A stretch of 10,282 nt of DNA. Source: an uncultured Clostridium sp. Lineage in GTDB: Bacteria; Bacillota_A; Clostridia; Lachnospirales; Lachnospiraceae. Position 1 is the stretch's first letter; each line of letters begins with the position of its first letter. This document shows, piece after piece, positions 1 to 8,496 of this stretch. A program made the translations under genes and the position numbers. The notes beneath the pieces are model-generated. The model had not been told where the DNA came from. It saw nothing but the letters and a program-made list of their open reading frames with translations, and searched no databases. Location: the NCBI GenBank assembly GCA_945836785.1, contig CAMAMD010000043.1, positions 1-10,282 on the forward strand. Reading direction: 5' to 3'.

Positions 1-323
1 ATCAGATCCTTCATAATAATATTGACACAGTCCTCATGAAAATCACCATGATTGCGGAAACTGAACAAATATAATTTGAGAGACTTACTCTCCACCATAC
101 GTTCTCCCGGTACATAAGATATATATATTGTCGCAAAATCCGGCTGTCCGGTAATCGGACACAAACTGGTAAATTCCGGACAGTTAAATTTAACAAAATA
201 ATCATTTTCCGGATGCTTATTAACAAAAGTCTCGAGTATTTCCGCAGAGTAATCCGAAGGATACTGTACCCTCTGATTTCCAAGCAGTGTAACACCTGCT
301 GTTTCATTTTCTGTTCTTGCCAT
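1..323 (-). CDS. queF: NADPH-dependent 7-cyano-7-deazaguanine (preQ0) reductase, 3' end off the window
   Basis: Reduces the nitrile of preQ0 to the aminomethyl group of preQ1 with NADPH, a cytoplasmic step in making queuosine for tRNA. The first 107 residues are visible. Residues 51-64 contain [12 protein letters not shown], the QueF active-site stretch, with the nucleophile Cys55 that forms the thioimide intermediate and Asp62. VESKSLK lies at 77-83, and FHEDCVN follows with His96 and Glu97. These positions coincide with the numbering of the short (about 165-residue) Bacillus-type QueF, so the start is secure and roughly a third of the protein lies beyond the left edge. The start is ATG at 321-323 with GGAGG at 329-333, five bases away. 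It lies about 90 bases downstream of addA on the same strand and has its own promoter at 379-407, so it need not be co-transcribed. The visible part shows no defect. Confidence 0.96.
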   Translation of the reverse strand, partial: MARTENETAGVTLLGNQRVQYPSDYSAEILETFVNKHPENDYFVKFNCPEFTSLCPITGQPDFATIYISYVPGERMVESKSLKLYLFSFRNHGDFHEDCVNIIMKDL

Positions 324-328
324 ATTTG

Positions 329-333
329 CCTCC
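329..333 (-). promoter_or_regulatory. queF ribosome binding site
   Basis: GGAGG on the minus strand, five bases before the ATG at 323. It fixes the queF start and rules out the overlapping open frame in another register. Confidence 0.85.
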
Positions 334-378
334 TATAACAAAATGCTATCTCAAAATTATCTTTCTGCACATCCGCTT

Positions 379-407
379 ATTGTAATATATCTTTTCGGGA
401 ATATCAA
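379..407 (-). promoter_or_regulatory. Probable sigma-A promoter of queF
   Basis: Minus strand: -35 TTGATA at 402-407, a 17-base spacer, and -10 TACAAT at 379-384. Transcription would start near 372, giving a leader of about 50 bases. The -35 box lies just beyond the addA stop. I see neither a convincing terminator for addA nor a preQ1 riboswitch in this leader, so queF may receive both its own and read-through transcription. Confidence 0.6.
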
Positions 408-413
408 CTACTT

Positions 414-3400
414 TTAAATTTCATCTCTGAGTTCTATCTCCCGATTCATAAAAAACGAATACATAATCTTCTCTTTCACCGGACAGCCTGTCAGCTTACG
501 CAATGTATCCGCATAATAATCAAGCTGTGCCCTGTAACGTCCCAGCAAAGTCTCTTCATCTGCACGGTCAGTCTTATAATCCATCAGCACAATCTGACCA
601 TTTTCATAGAAAAAGGCATCTACAATTCCCTGTACAATCACAATGTCATCTACATCAGGGAGCTGCGACTGTTCCTCATTATATATCTGTACAGCCGGTA
701 TTCCTATCGAAAACTGTTGTTCCTTATATAATTCTTTCCTGCATGCTGCCTGTATCATTCTCTGCCCCAGATGAGAGTCAAGCATCCCACAGATTTTACT
801 GTCATTGATTGCCGAAAGCTCCCTGTCATCAAAAATATTTCTTTCCCGCAGAGTATTCTTAAATGACCGTACAAAACTCCTGTAATCCGCCCCACCGCTA
901 AGTTCTTCAAACGGAAGCAGCTCCATAAACTTATGAACGATGGTACCCCGTTCCGCACCTGTCAATCCCGTATGCGTCCCATCAACGGAAACAATTTCCC
1001 TGTCTTCCTGTATATCAGCTACAGCAAACTCAGTATCTATATCATAGCCCTGTCCGTCATATGCTTTCATTTTTTTAATATCGGATATGGACATTTTGCT
1101 GCGAATGCTTGTTAAAGCCTCATATGGATACCGATATGCAAAGTTTTCCTCATAGCGTCTGTAAGCATCTCCTTTCGCCGTTTGCTTTGCCATTTGCTTT
1201 ATTGTTTCCATGGTATAGCCCTGATGGGCGGCAGTCTCCACGGCTTTCATATGCAATGTCTCACGACCTGCAATCTTCCATGAGATGATATTCTCAGCCT
1301 GAAGGTGATTTCCTAATGTATCGTATCTTACCATCGCAGCAATAATCAAATGCATAAAACTCTTTGCATCCTGACGGATTCCATACGGAAGCAGTATATC
1401 TTCACAGGATGCCAGGCTTGCATACTTTTCCATGACCTGATTTACGTCAGACAAGCCACCTGTCAAGATTAGTTTTTCTTTTGCCCTCGTCATTGCAACA
1501 TAAAGAATCCTTTGTTCTTCCGCCATATTTTCCTGTTTTATCAGCAGGCGGAAACACTCTCTCATGAATGACTTTTTTCTAAAGCGGTGTGCCCTGTCCA
1601 TTACCATCGATGCAAGATAATAATCGCTGTGTAAAATCAAACTGTCTTTACTGTCATTTTGATTAAACTGTTTTCCCAAACCGCTGACAAACACAATCGG
1701 ATATTCCAGTCCTTTACTTTTATGCATGGAAAGAATCCGCACCACATTTTCTCCATCTCCGAGTACGTGTGCTTCACTGAAATCTACTTCATTAATTTTT
1801 AATTTTTCCACATACCGCAAAAAATGAAACAGTCCTTTATAATAACCATTTTCAAAACTATGAGCTTTCTCCAGCAACATGTCAATGTTGGCCTTTCTTT
1901 TTGCCCCCATCGGCATGGTCATGGCATAGGTATAATATCCCGTCATCTGAATTGCTTTCCAAATGAGAGCAGAGATAGACATAACTGTCTTATCCTGTTT
2001 CAACTCATCAACAATATCAAAGAATCGTCCGAGCTTTTCACTAATACCATCCTGATGTTCCATCTCATAGCACAGGCATTTATCATATAGAAGTGTCGAA
2101 TGTGCAAGTTGCTTTTCCGCATAATCACATATAACTGCCAGCTCATTTTCCGTTATATTTGCCATCGGGGACAAAAGCACCGCCGCAAGCGGGATATCCT
2201 GCCTGCTGTTATCCACCACCGCAAGTAGAGAAAGTATCGTCTTAATCTCCACCGCATTAAAATACCCTTTCGGATCGTCCAAATACACTGGAATTCCATG
2301 GGCTGTCAGTGTATTGTACATTGACTCTCCAAGCCCTTTTACACTGCGGGCCAGGATAACAATGTCGCGATACTCTGCCCTCCTGTATCTCTGTTCATCC
2401 TCATCATAGATATCAAGCCCGGTATTCACATCAACAAGTTCCTTGATTCTCCCGGCTATCATTTCTGCCTCCAAGACAAGTTTATCGGGATTTTCCTCCT
2501 CATACGCCTCTGTGTTACAATCCACTATCATAATCTCTGTTTTATCACTCAGGTTCAGATTTTCTCCCACAGGGAACTCTTTCGTCGGCACAAGTGCCAC
2601 ATGTTCATCATAGCGTATGCCGCCCAAATCCTCCCCTATAATCTGATAAAAGAAGTAGTTTACTGCCTGCAATACAACATCCCGTGATCTGAAGTTATTT
2701 TTCAGTTCGATTTTTACTTCCTGACCGCTGTCCGAAAACCGGTTGTATTTTTCGATGAACAAATCAGGTCTTGCCATTCTGAAACGATATATACTCTGTT
2801 TGACATCTCCTACCATAAACATGTTATAATCTCCCCGATATACTCCCGATATCGAGCACAAAATGTCCTCCTGCAAAAAATTGCTGTCCTGATACTCATC
2901 AATAAATATCTCACGATACCTGCCTGCAATGTCCCGCCCCACCTCGGTTGGAACAGCTTTTCCCTCCGCATCATATCCGCCACAGACAAGCTGATACGCC
3001 ATATGCTCAACATCCGAAAATTCCATCAGCTTACGGTTCTTCTTCTTTTCCGCAAATGCTTCCATAAACTCCTCCACAAGTTCAAGCAGCGGAATCAGAT
3101 ATTGCCGCATTTCTCCAATTTGGTTCAGCACATCCTCCAGCGGAATTTTGCATATGCTAATACTATTTATAATTGCCTTGTATTCATTTCTGATATCCTT
3201 AAATTTTTCGACGAGTTCCTTATCATATTTATCTCCGCGACATACTGCCAGACGTCTCCATGGCGTCTGCATAGCCGCATATATCGACCGATAATCCTCT
3301 GCACATAAAATTTCCTGTATCATGGTCTCGTCTTCCACGGCAACAGCCCCATTTTTATCCGGCCCTCCCGGCAAACCACATATATGCTTTCCCTGTTCCA

Positions 3401-4088
3401 CAAATTCCAGTGCTTCTCTCGCCTTAATATGGATCATTTTTCTCAGTTGTTCCATCCAACCGGTCTGTTCCAGTTTTGCCTCGGAATCAATCATAAGAGC
3501 CTCTTTTGCCCCGGCAATCCAACGTGACGGTAGCGGATACGTCGATGCCATATGATAGATTTGCAGCACAATATCCCGCAGTTTTCCATCATCATAGCCA
3601 CTTCCGAAAATATCCATCAGATTTGTAAATATTTTATTATCTTCTGCCTGAAACTTCGCATCAAACAATTCTTCCAGCACATCACTTTTCAAAAGCTCCA
3701 TCATCCCAGGATCCCCTATTGCAAACGCAGAATCCAGATTGAGAAGACTGAAATGTTCTTTCACAAGTTTCAGACAAAAACTGTCAATCGTGGTAATATC
3801 CGCCCTATTGACCAACAGAAGCTGCCGCATCAAATGCTCACTCTCCGGCTTTTCCTCCAATGCCTGTTCCAGCTTTGCCGCAATTTTATCCCGCATCTGT
3901 GCTGCAGCGGCATTTGTAAATGTCACAACCAGAAATTCATCTATATCGCAGGGATGTTCCTCATCCAAAACCTGACGTAAAATCCGTTCCACCAAAACAG
4001 CAGTTTTACCCGAACCGGCAGCCGCAGATACCAGGATACTGCTTCCACGCTCATCAATCACCCTCTGTTGTTCCTGCGTCCACGCCAT
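414..4088 (-). CDS. addA: ATP-dependent helicase/nuclease subunit A (AddA)
   Basis: The motor and one nuclease of AddAB, which unwinds and resects double-strand breaks until a Chi-type site and prepares 3' ends for RecA. The product is 1224 residues from the ATG at 4088, normal for the family. UvrD-like superfamily 1A helicase motifs are all present: Walker A AAAGSGKT (22-29), motif Ib around TIDSFC (100-105), Walker B FIDEYQD (395-401), motif III GDVKQSIYRFR (427-437), motif IV NNFRSR (464-469), motif V SMHKSKGLE (787-795) and motif VI YVAMTRAKE (863-871). The C-terminal PD-(D/E)XK nuclease has GTIVHKFME (His1052), GIVDAFF (Asp1157) and MDYKTDR (Asp1170, Lys1172). A GTG at 4097 is also in frame, but it overlaps the GGGAGG ribosome binding site that sits eight bases before the ATG, so 4088 is preferred. 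The 5' end overlaps addB by 35 bases, which suggests translational coupling. Helicase and nuclease both look functional. Confidence 0.97.
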   Translation of the reverse strand: MAWTQEQQRVIDERGSSILVSAAAGSGKTAVLVERILRQVLDEEHPCDIDEFLVVTFTNAAAAQMRDKIAAKLEQALEEKPESEHLMRQLLLVNRADITTIDSFCLKLVKEHFSLLNLDSAFAIGDPGMMELLKSDVLEELFDAKFQAEDNKIFTNLMDIFGSGYDDGKLRDIVLQIYHMASTYPLPSRWIAGAKEALMIDSEAKLEQTGWMEQLRKMIHIKAREALEFVEQGKHICGLPGGPDKNGAVAVEDETMIQEILCAEDYRSIYAAMQTPWRRLAVCRGDKYDKELVEKFKDIRNEYKAIINSISICKIPLEDVLNQIGEMRQYLIPLLELVEEFMEAFAEKKKNRKLMEFSDVEHMAYQLVCGGYDAEGKAVPTEVGRDIAGRYREIFIDEYQDSNFLQEDILCSISGVYRGDYNMFMVGDVKQSIYRFRMARPDLFIEKYNRFSDSGQEVKIELKNNFRSRDVVLQAVNYFFYQIIGEDLGGIRYDEHVALVPTKEFPVGENLNLSDKTEIMIVDCNTEAYEEENPDKLVLEAEMIAGRIKELVDVNTGLDIYDEDEQRYRRAEYRDIVILARSVKGLGESMYNTLTAHGIPVYLDDPKGYFNAVEIKTILSLLAVVDNSRQDIPLAAVLLSPMANITENELAVICDYAEKQLAHSTLLYDKCLCYEMEHQDGISEKLGRFFDIVDELKQDKTVMSISALIWKAIQMTGYYTYAMTMPMGAKRKANIDMLLEKAHSFENGYYKGLFHFLRYVEKLKINEVDFSEAHVLGDGENVVRILSMHKSKGLEYPIVFVSGLGKQFNQNDSKDSLILHSDYYLASMVMDRAHRFRKKSFMRECFRLLIKQENMAEEQRILYVAMTRAKEKLILTGGLSDVNQVMEKYASLASCEDILLPYGIRQDAKSFMHLIIAAMVRYDTLGNHLQAENIISWKIAGRETLHMKAVETAAHQGYTMETIKQMAKQTAKGDAYRRYEENFAYRYPYEALTSIRSKMSISDIKKMKAYDGQGYDIDTEFAVADIQEDREIVSVDGTHTGLTGAERGTIVHKFMELLPFEELSGGADYRSFVRSFKNTLRERNIFDDRELSAINDSKICGMLDSHLGQRMIQAACRKELYKEQQFSIGIPAVQIYNEEQSQLPDVDDIVIVQGIVDAFFYENGQIVLMDYKTDRADEETLLGRYRAQLDYYADTLRKLTGCPVKEKIMYSFFMNREIELRDEI

Positions 4089-7000
4089 GCGGCTCACCTC
4101 CCATCATCCGCCTTATTTCCTCATATACATGTTTTTTGTCACTCTCTTTGTATTTCGGATAACGGTATCTGTTTCCTCCATATCTGTCATCAAACCGGCA
4201 TACATCCACATAAGCACAATACTCGCATGTTGCTCTACCCTCTTTCACGATAGGGTTCTTTTCAATCTCACCCGCAGCAATCCGTTCGGCAATATTGCAT
4301 GCCTTTTTAACAGCAAATTTAAGCACCATGTCAAAATCCGTCTCTGTGTCATTTACCAATCCCCGCAATTTTAATTCCTTTTCCCGTTTTTCTTCCGCTT
4401 CATCTATACTCTCTGCATCCACATAAGGGTCTTTCATCTGATAATAATACATGCCTTCCGGTGCTATACCGACATAATTCTCATCCTGCGGCTGTATTCC
4501 TTTATTATATTGTTTGTCTACCAATTCCAACATTATATTGGTATATATGGCAAGCTGTAACTGCAATCCCTCGTACAGCTCACTGATTTTAAAATCATGC
4601 CTGCCTGATTTATAATCGATAACCCGCATAGAGACTTGTTTTGATACTTCGTCATAACACAAATCCGCCCTATCCACAATTCCCTGCAAAGTCATATTTT
4701 TTCCATCCTCACCATATGGAATCTGTTCCGTAAATCTATACTCAAAATATTCCGGTTTCAGGTTATCCTTTTCACCGATATGACACAACATTTCCGCTGT
4801 ACGTTTCCCGATTCGTACCAATGTGTCACGCAGATATTTGTATCGCCCATCATCTGATACCTGTTCTCTATATTCCGTCTCAAATGCCTGCTCCACAAAC
4901 CCTGCCACCATCTCATCCCGTTCCGCATCCGATATACAGCTCCAGTCATTTTCACGGTTATCATGTACATGACGATACAGTTTTTCCATAGCACTGTGCA
5001 GAATGTTACCGATATTTCTATTATCAATTTTCTTGACATCCCGCTCACGAAGACCTATCGTATATTGCAGAAAATAGGCATATGCACAGCTTGAAAAATG
5101 TTCCAACCTGGATACAGACTGCGACATCAATTTCAGATGAACCAAATCTGCCACTGTCTCTGATAACTTTTCAGGAATATTGTGATAACACACCGCCTCC
5201 TGAATTCTGCTTAAGACCAGTGTTTCCCCATGTTCCATGTAAAGCCGGTACAGTTGCAAAATTTCCTCCATGTCCTCTGTTTCGCCATCCATCAAAGCTC
5301 TGATTCCGTATACCAACGGTTCCACGCCTGCGGCAGGTGTATCAATTTCTAACATTTCATCTTCCTGTAAAATCCGTATAGACGGAAATATATTTCGTAC
5401 TCTGCCTATGATATAGGATGGCCTCATCGGCTCATTATTACAGTTTAATTTCGTATAGGACAGACAAAGCATATCTTTCGGTTTTGTCATATTCATATAC
5501 AGATAAAACTGCTCCACATAAGAATTCATCTTCTCTGTCGGTGCAAGCTCCATATCAAGTTCTACCAGCTTTTCTTTCTCTCTGTCACTTATAATCTGTG
5601 CCGGTGTCCCTTTTTTGGGTATAATGCCGTCGTTAACACCAACCACATACAGAACCTTAACCTCATCCAGACGTGTCCTGGTAATATCACCCACTATCAC
5701 CATATCAAGCATATTCGGTATTCTTCCAAGTGACAAATCTTTGAGGCCGAGATCAATTAACTCATGAAACTCACCAATTTCCACCTCATCCTCCGACATA
5801 ATCTCGGACATTTTATCTAAGACCTCGCATAACTTACCATATAATCCTTTTGGTTCCGCCATACGCAGTTCGTAATGAAGCTTATCCATCAAATCCCGAA
5901 TCGCCGCTATATATGTTTTTATCTGTACATGCGTCCCACTTATCCGCTCATAAAAAGGAAGCAGAATATCCATAACATACATTCTGGTATCCTCAACGGA
6001 TTCATCAAAACTTTTATTCCACCATGTTACGCCCCTGACTCCGCGTGCCAGGCAATAATTCTCAAGTGCTTCTATCTCATCCTGCCCAAGATCCTCCACA
6101 ACACCGGATTTGAGGAACGCAAATACACTGTCATAGGAAAAATTATTCTCAACCAACATCAGTGCATGCCCGATTGCATCAACATACGGATTGTTTTTTA
6201 CCGGTTGGCTGTAATCAAGGAAATAGGGGATATCATGCAATGGAAACTGTTGCTCCACATACTCCATGCTTCCCTCCAGATTTCCGCTTATCACGGCAAT
6301 ATCCCTGTAACGATAGCCCTCATGCATAACAAGTCTTCTGATATCTCCCGCAATCCCCATAATCTCCCTGCGCGGTGTATCATATTCCACAATCCTGACA
6401 GCATCTCCACAGTCGCGTTCATATCGCTCATAGGGATAGCGAAACAAATTCTGTTCCATATGACACAACGGATGCTCAACATCTGTTTCCCCGCTCCATC
6501 TCGTCGTTCCCGACTCACCGATAAAAACATCCTCCTCCAACGGAACTCGCAGCATGTCAGCAACATGAATAAGAGTATCCTGCGTCTTGCGCGTCAGATA
6601 AAACAGCTCATGCTCCGCAATTCTCTTCTTTCGATGGGACCTTGCATCTATGGTGAGAACAATTTTAATATCTCTCGCACATACCATAAGCCGCCTGATT
6701 AACGCCAACTGTATCGGCGTAAATCCCGTAAACCCATCCATGACAATCACACTGTTTTTTATTAGTGCGGACTCCCCCACATACGAAGCCAGCAGTTCAG
6801 TCAACTGCTCCGCAACGATATAGGAATCAGTTGTTTTTCTGTCAAAGGCCTCAAAAATAGTGAGCATGTCCCTCAGTTTACGTAGAAGAAGCCCATTTTC
6901 TCCCGTCTCCTCCAAAGTTGCAATCACTTGTTTTAATTTATCTCTGGAGATATCGTACTGATACATCTCTGACATCAGAGACTTTACCTCGTCTATAAAG

Positions 7001-7350
7001 CCCGGCTTGTCCAAACAGCCTCCATATACAGTCAACTGTTCCTTTACGGAACCTGCCACCTGACGGATAAGCATGGACTTTCCAAAATCCTCCAGAACCC
7101 TTGCCGGTTTTACATTCAGCTCATCAAATACTCTGTAGGCCAGTCTGTTAAATCCAATGACATCTATATTCATCGTACCGCCATTCGGATGCAGTCTGAC
7201 CATTTTTCTCTGTAATGCCATAGAGTATTGCTCCGGCACCAGCAAAATGTAATTTACCCTGGGATTATCCAGAGAATCCTGAATTATTTTGTTGTAGATG
7301 TATTGTGATTTTCCAGCTCCGGACGGGCCGAAAATGAATTGCAATGCCAT
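4054..7350 (-). CDS. addB: ATP-dependent helicase/deoxyribonuclease subunit B (AddB)
   Basis: Partner of AddA. By family knowledge it carries the second nuclease, an iron-sulfur cluster that holds the nuclease to DNA, and the Chi-recognition surface built from an inactive helicase-like core. The product is 1098 residues from the ATG at 7350. Walker A GPSGAGKS lies at 8-15. The nuclease shows NILHSAME (His785), GIVDRAD (Asp893) and VIDYKSG (Asp912, Lys914). The four cluster cysteines are visible: Cys755 in FSSCAYAYFL, then Cys1042, Cys1045 and Cys1051 in CEYCAYVDVC (spacing C-x2-C-x5-C). The ATG at 7350 is preceded by GGGAG nine bases upstream, and the protein then begins MALQFIFGPSG, as AddB proteins usually do. 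The frame stays open to a TTG at 7401, but that extension is read from the 88-bp repeat and is probably untranslated. It is the first gene of the operon, driven from 7619-7648. Confidence 0.97.
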   Translation of the reverse strand: MALQFIFGPSGAGKSQYIYNKIIQDSLDNPRVNYILLVPEQYSMALQRKMVRLHPNGGTMNIDVIGFNRLAYRVFDELNVKPARVLEDFGKSMLIRQVAGSVKEQLTVYGGCLDKPGFIDEVKSLMSEMYQYDISRDKLKQVIATLEETGENGLLLRKLRDMLTIFEAFDRKTTDSYIVAEQLTELLASYVGESALIKNSVIVMDGFTGFTPIQLALIRRLMVCARDIKIVLTIDARSHRKKRIAEHELFYLTRKTQDTLIHVADMLRVPLEEDVFIGESGTTRWSGETDVEHPLCHMEQNLFRYPYERYERDCGDAVRIVEYDTPRREIMGIAGDIRRLVMHEGYRYRDIAVISGNLEGSMEYVEQQFPLHDIPYFLDYSQPVKNNPYVDAIGHALMLVENNFSYDSVFAFLKSGVVEDLGQDEIEALENYCLARGVRGVTWWNKSFDESVEDTRMYVMDILLPFYERISGTHVQIKTYIAAIRDLMDKLHYELRMAEPKGLYGKLCEVLDKMSEIMSEDEVEIGEFHELIDLGLKDLSLGRIPNMLDMVIVGDITRTRLDEVKVLYVVGVNDGIIPKKGTPAQIISDREKEKLVELDMELAPTEKMNSYVEQFYLYMNMTKPKDMLCLSYTKLNCNNEPMRPSYIIGRVRNIFPSIRILQEDEMLEIDTPAAGVEPLVYGIRALMDGETEDMEEILQLYRLYMEHGETLVLSRIQEAVCYHNIPEKLSETVADLVHLKLMSQSVSRLEHFSSCAYAYFLQYTIGLRERDVKKIDNRNIGNILHSAMEKLYRHVHDNRENDWSCISDAERDEMVAGFVEQAFETEYREQVSDDGRYKYLRDTLVRIGKRTAEMLCHIGEKDNLKPEYFEYRFTEQIPYGEDGKNMTLQGIVDRADLCYDEVSKQVSMRVIDYKSGRHDFKISELYEGLQLQLAIYTNIMLELVDKQYNKGIQPQDENYVGIAPEGMYYYQMKDPYVDAESIDEAEEKREKELKLRGLVNDTETDFDMVLKFAVKKACNIAERIAAGEIEKNPIVKEGRATCEYCAYVDVCRFDDRYGGNRYRYPKYKESDKKHVYEEIRRMMGGEPHGVDAGTTEGD

Positions 7351-7383
7351 AACCCCTGTCTCCCTGTATCGTTCAACTCTGTA

Positions 7384-7612
7384 TTCGCGCACATTCGCCA
7401 AATGTCTGCTTCGCAGCCGCTTGGCTCATTGTGTTCTTTTTTTACCGCATTTTCGCTTCGCTCCTCTGCGGTTCGCGCACATTCGCCAAATGTCTGCTTC
7501 GCAGCCGCTTGGCTCATTGTGTTCTTTTTTTACCGCATTTTCGCTTCGCTCCTCTGCGGTTCGCGCACATTCGCCAAATGTCTGCTTCGCAGCCGCTTGG
7601 CTCATTGTGTTC
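7384..7612. repeat. Tandem array of an 88-bp repeat in the addBA leader
   Basis: Two identical 88-bp copies (7384-7471 and 7472-7559) are followed by the first 53 bp of a third (7560-7612), also identical. A one-mismatch echo of the unit start (TTCGCGTACATT) follows at 7610-7621. Each unit has a part of about 50 bp with inverted elements (ACATT-5-AATGT; AGCC-4-GGCT; GCCAA...TTGGC) and a part of 38 bp with T7 and a CCGCA...TGCGG dyad. GC content is about 52%, above the surroundings. The plus strand of the unit has no stop trinucleotide, so all three plus frames run open across the array. However, 88 is not a multiple of three, so successive copies are read in different frames and a repeat protein is unlikely. 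The array lies between the addBA promoter and addB, so it should be transcribed as leader RNA. Confidence 0.95.
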
Positions 7613-7618
7613 GCGTAC

Positions 7619-7648
7619 ATTATAACATTTTAGGGTTTTTTATTTCAA
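7619..7648 (-). promoter_or_regulatory. Probable addBA promoter (extended -10)
   Basis: Minus strand: -35 TTGAAA at 7643-7648, an 18-base spacer, and a perfect -10 TATAAT at 7619-7624 preceded by TGT, an extended -10. The expected start is near 7612, almost exactly the outer end of the repeat array, so the addB leader would be about 260 bases and mostly repeat. It lies just downstream of the rpn-like gene's stop at 7672; I see no terminator between them, so read-through from rpn into addBA is possible. Confidence 0.75.
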
Positions 7649-7671
7649 CCGTTCCATGGGGCAAATTTATT

Positions 7672-7899
7672 TCATTCAGAATCGGAATTTTTACAGATAT
7701 ATCCGGTTGCTTCATCTCGTGTCATGGTATATATTTCCATCAGCTTTTCTGTAATTAGAATGTCAGAATATCCCAGACTTTGCAATGCTTTTACTGTACC
7801 TATAATACCTTCTGTGCGACCGATAGAGATTCCTTCTTCACGACCGATATCAACCATTGTTTGTTCATGAAGCTTTTCATCATATTCATAAATACTCAT
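7672..7899 (-). CDS. Internal in-frame gene for the C-terminal 75 residues of the Rpn-like protein (putative short Rpn antitoxin)
   Basis: Inside the rpn-like frame, an ATG at 7897-7899 (MSIYEYDEKLHEQTM...) is preceded by GGAGG at 7908-7912, eight bases away. This is an unusually good ribosome binding site for the middle of a coding region. It would yield a 75-residue protein made of the two GREEGI-type repeats and the helical C-terminus, ending at the same TGA. In E. coli, rpn genes are known to make a short C-terminal protein from an internal start that binds and inhibits the full-length nuclease. The position here matches that arrangement, although I infer the function only from that parallel. 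It lies downstream of the A8 frameshift, so it is unaffected by it. It could be fortuitous, since the SD bases encode Ala-Glu-Val. Confidence 0.55.
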   Translation of the reverse strand: MSIYEYDEKLHEQTMVDIGREEGISIGRTEGIIGTVKALQSLGYSDILITEKLMEIYTMTRDEATGYICKNSDSE

Positions 7900-8488
7900 A
7901 CTGATTACCTCCGCTTTATTCTTTCTCAGAAAATCAGCAAGTATGCCCTCTCTAATACAGTCGTCCACTGCACGCACGACCGCTTGTTCCAAAGGCAAAT
8001 TCTTCTGGTATATCCTTACTTTTCCCACATACTGCATATATTCTTTCAATATAGGACATTTTTCGAGCAACTCATCATTATAACCCGGATTGATATTAAT
8101 CTGTATCACGATAAGCTCCAAACTAGGATTCTCTTCCCTATGCGTATATGCATCCGATAACCTCATCTCCCTGCGAGCAGGTTGTTCCTCCTCCCCATTA
8201 TAAAATACAATAAACTTTGGATTCGGAAGCTTAATCATTTTCGTAGAATAGATATCCAATCCATCACGGAACCGCTCATAACTCTTTGACACATAATCCA
8301 AATCCCGGAGCGGCATATTGGGATTCACTGTGGATTGATGTTCATACAAATCAAGACGCATGTCAATGACACATGAAATATCGTTCTTGACAGTCATGTA
8401 AATAGCATTTTCCAGTGTAGTAATCTCCAGGTCATCGGGATTATTATAATCCGTTCCATTGACTGCGTTATACAATGCCAACAATTCC

Positions 8489-8496
8489 TTTTTTTT
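8489..8496 (-). other. A8 homopolymer at the rpn frameshift
   Basis: On the coding (minus) strand eight A follow TCTG and precede GGAATTG. Seven A would keep the family reading SEKKELLALYN in frame; eight give SEKKGIVGIV and a stop. The correction needed is minus one base (equivalent to a +1 ribosomal shift), so a standard -1 ribosomal frameshift would not fix it, whereas RNA polymerase or replication slippage that loses one A would. Confidence 0.85.

Noticed and set aside
11..370. Minus-strand open frame of 119 codons
   Set aside because: It is another register over queF. The queF frame has the active-site residues and the ribosome binding site.
324..378. preQ1 riboswitch in the queF leader
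   Set aside because: The leader is only about 50 bases and lacks the compact stem, C-rich loop and A-rich tail expected of preQ1 aptamers.
4089..4097. GTG start of AddA three codons upstream
   Set aside because: It overlaps the GGGAGGTG ribosome binding site that serves the ATG at 4088.
5875..6702. Plus-strand open frame of 275 codons opposite addB
   Set aside because: It lies wholly antisense to well-supported addB, its translation has no recognisable domain and an odd composition rich in His, Ile, Cys and Pro, and no ribosome binding site is evident.
7351..7401. N-terminal extension of AddB to a TTG at 7401
   Set aside because: It would add 17 residues read partly from the repeat and has no ribosome binding site; the ATG at 7350 matches the family N-terminus.
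7384..7612. CRISPR array
   Set aside because: The 88-bp units abut directly without unique spacers.
7298..7758. Three overlapping plus-strand frames and two minus-strand frames across the 88-bp repeats
   Set aside because: They stay open because the plus strand of the unit lacks stop trinucleotides. The 88-bp period shifts frame at every copy and none of the starts has a convincing ribosome binding site.
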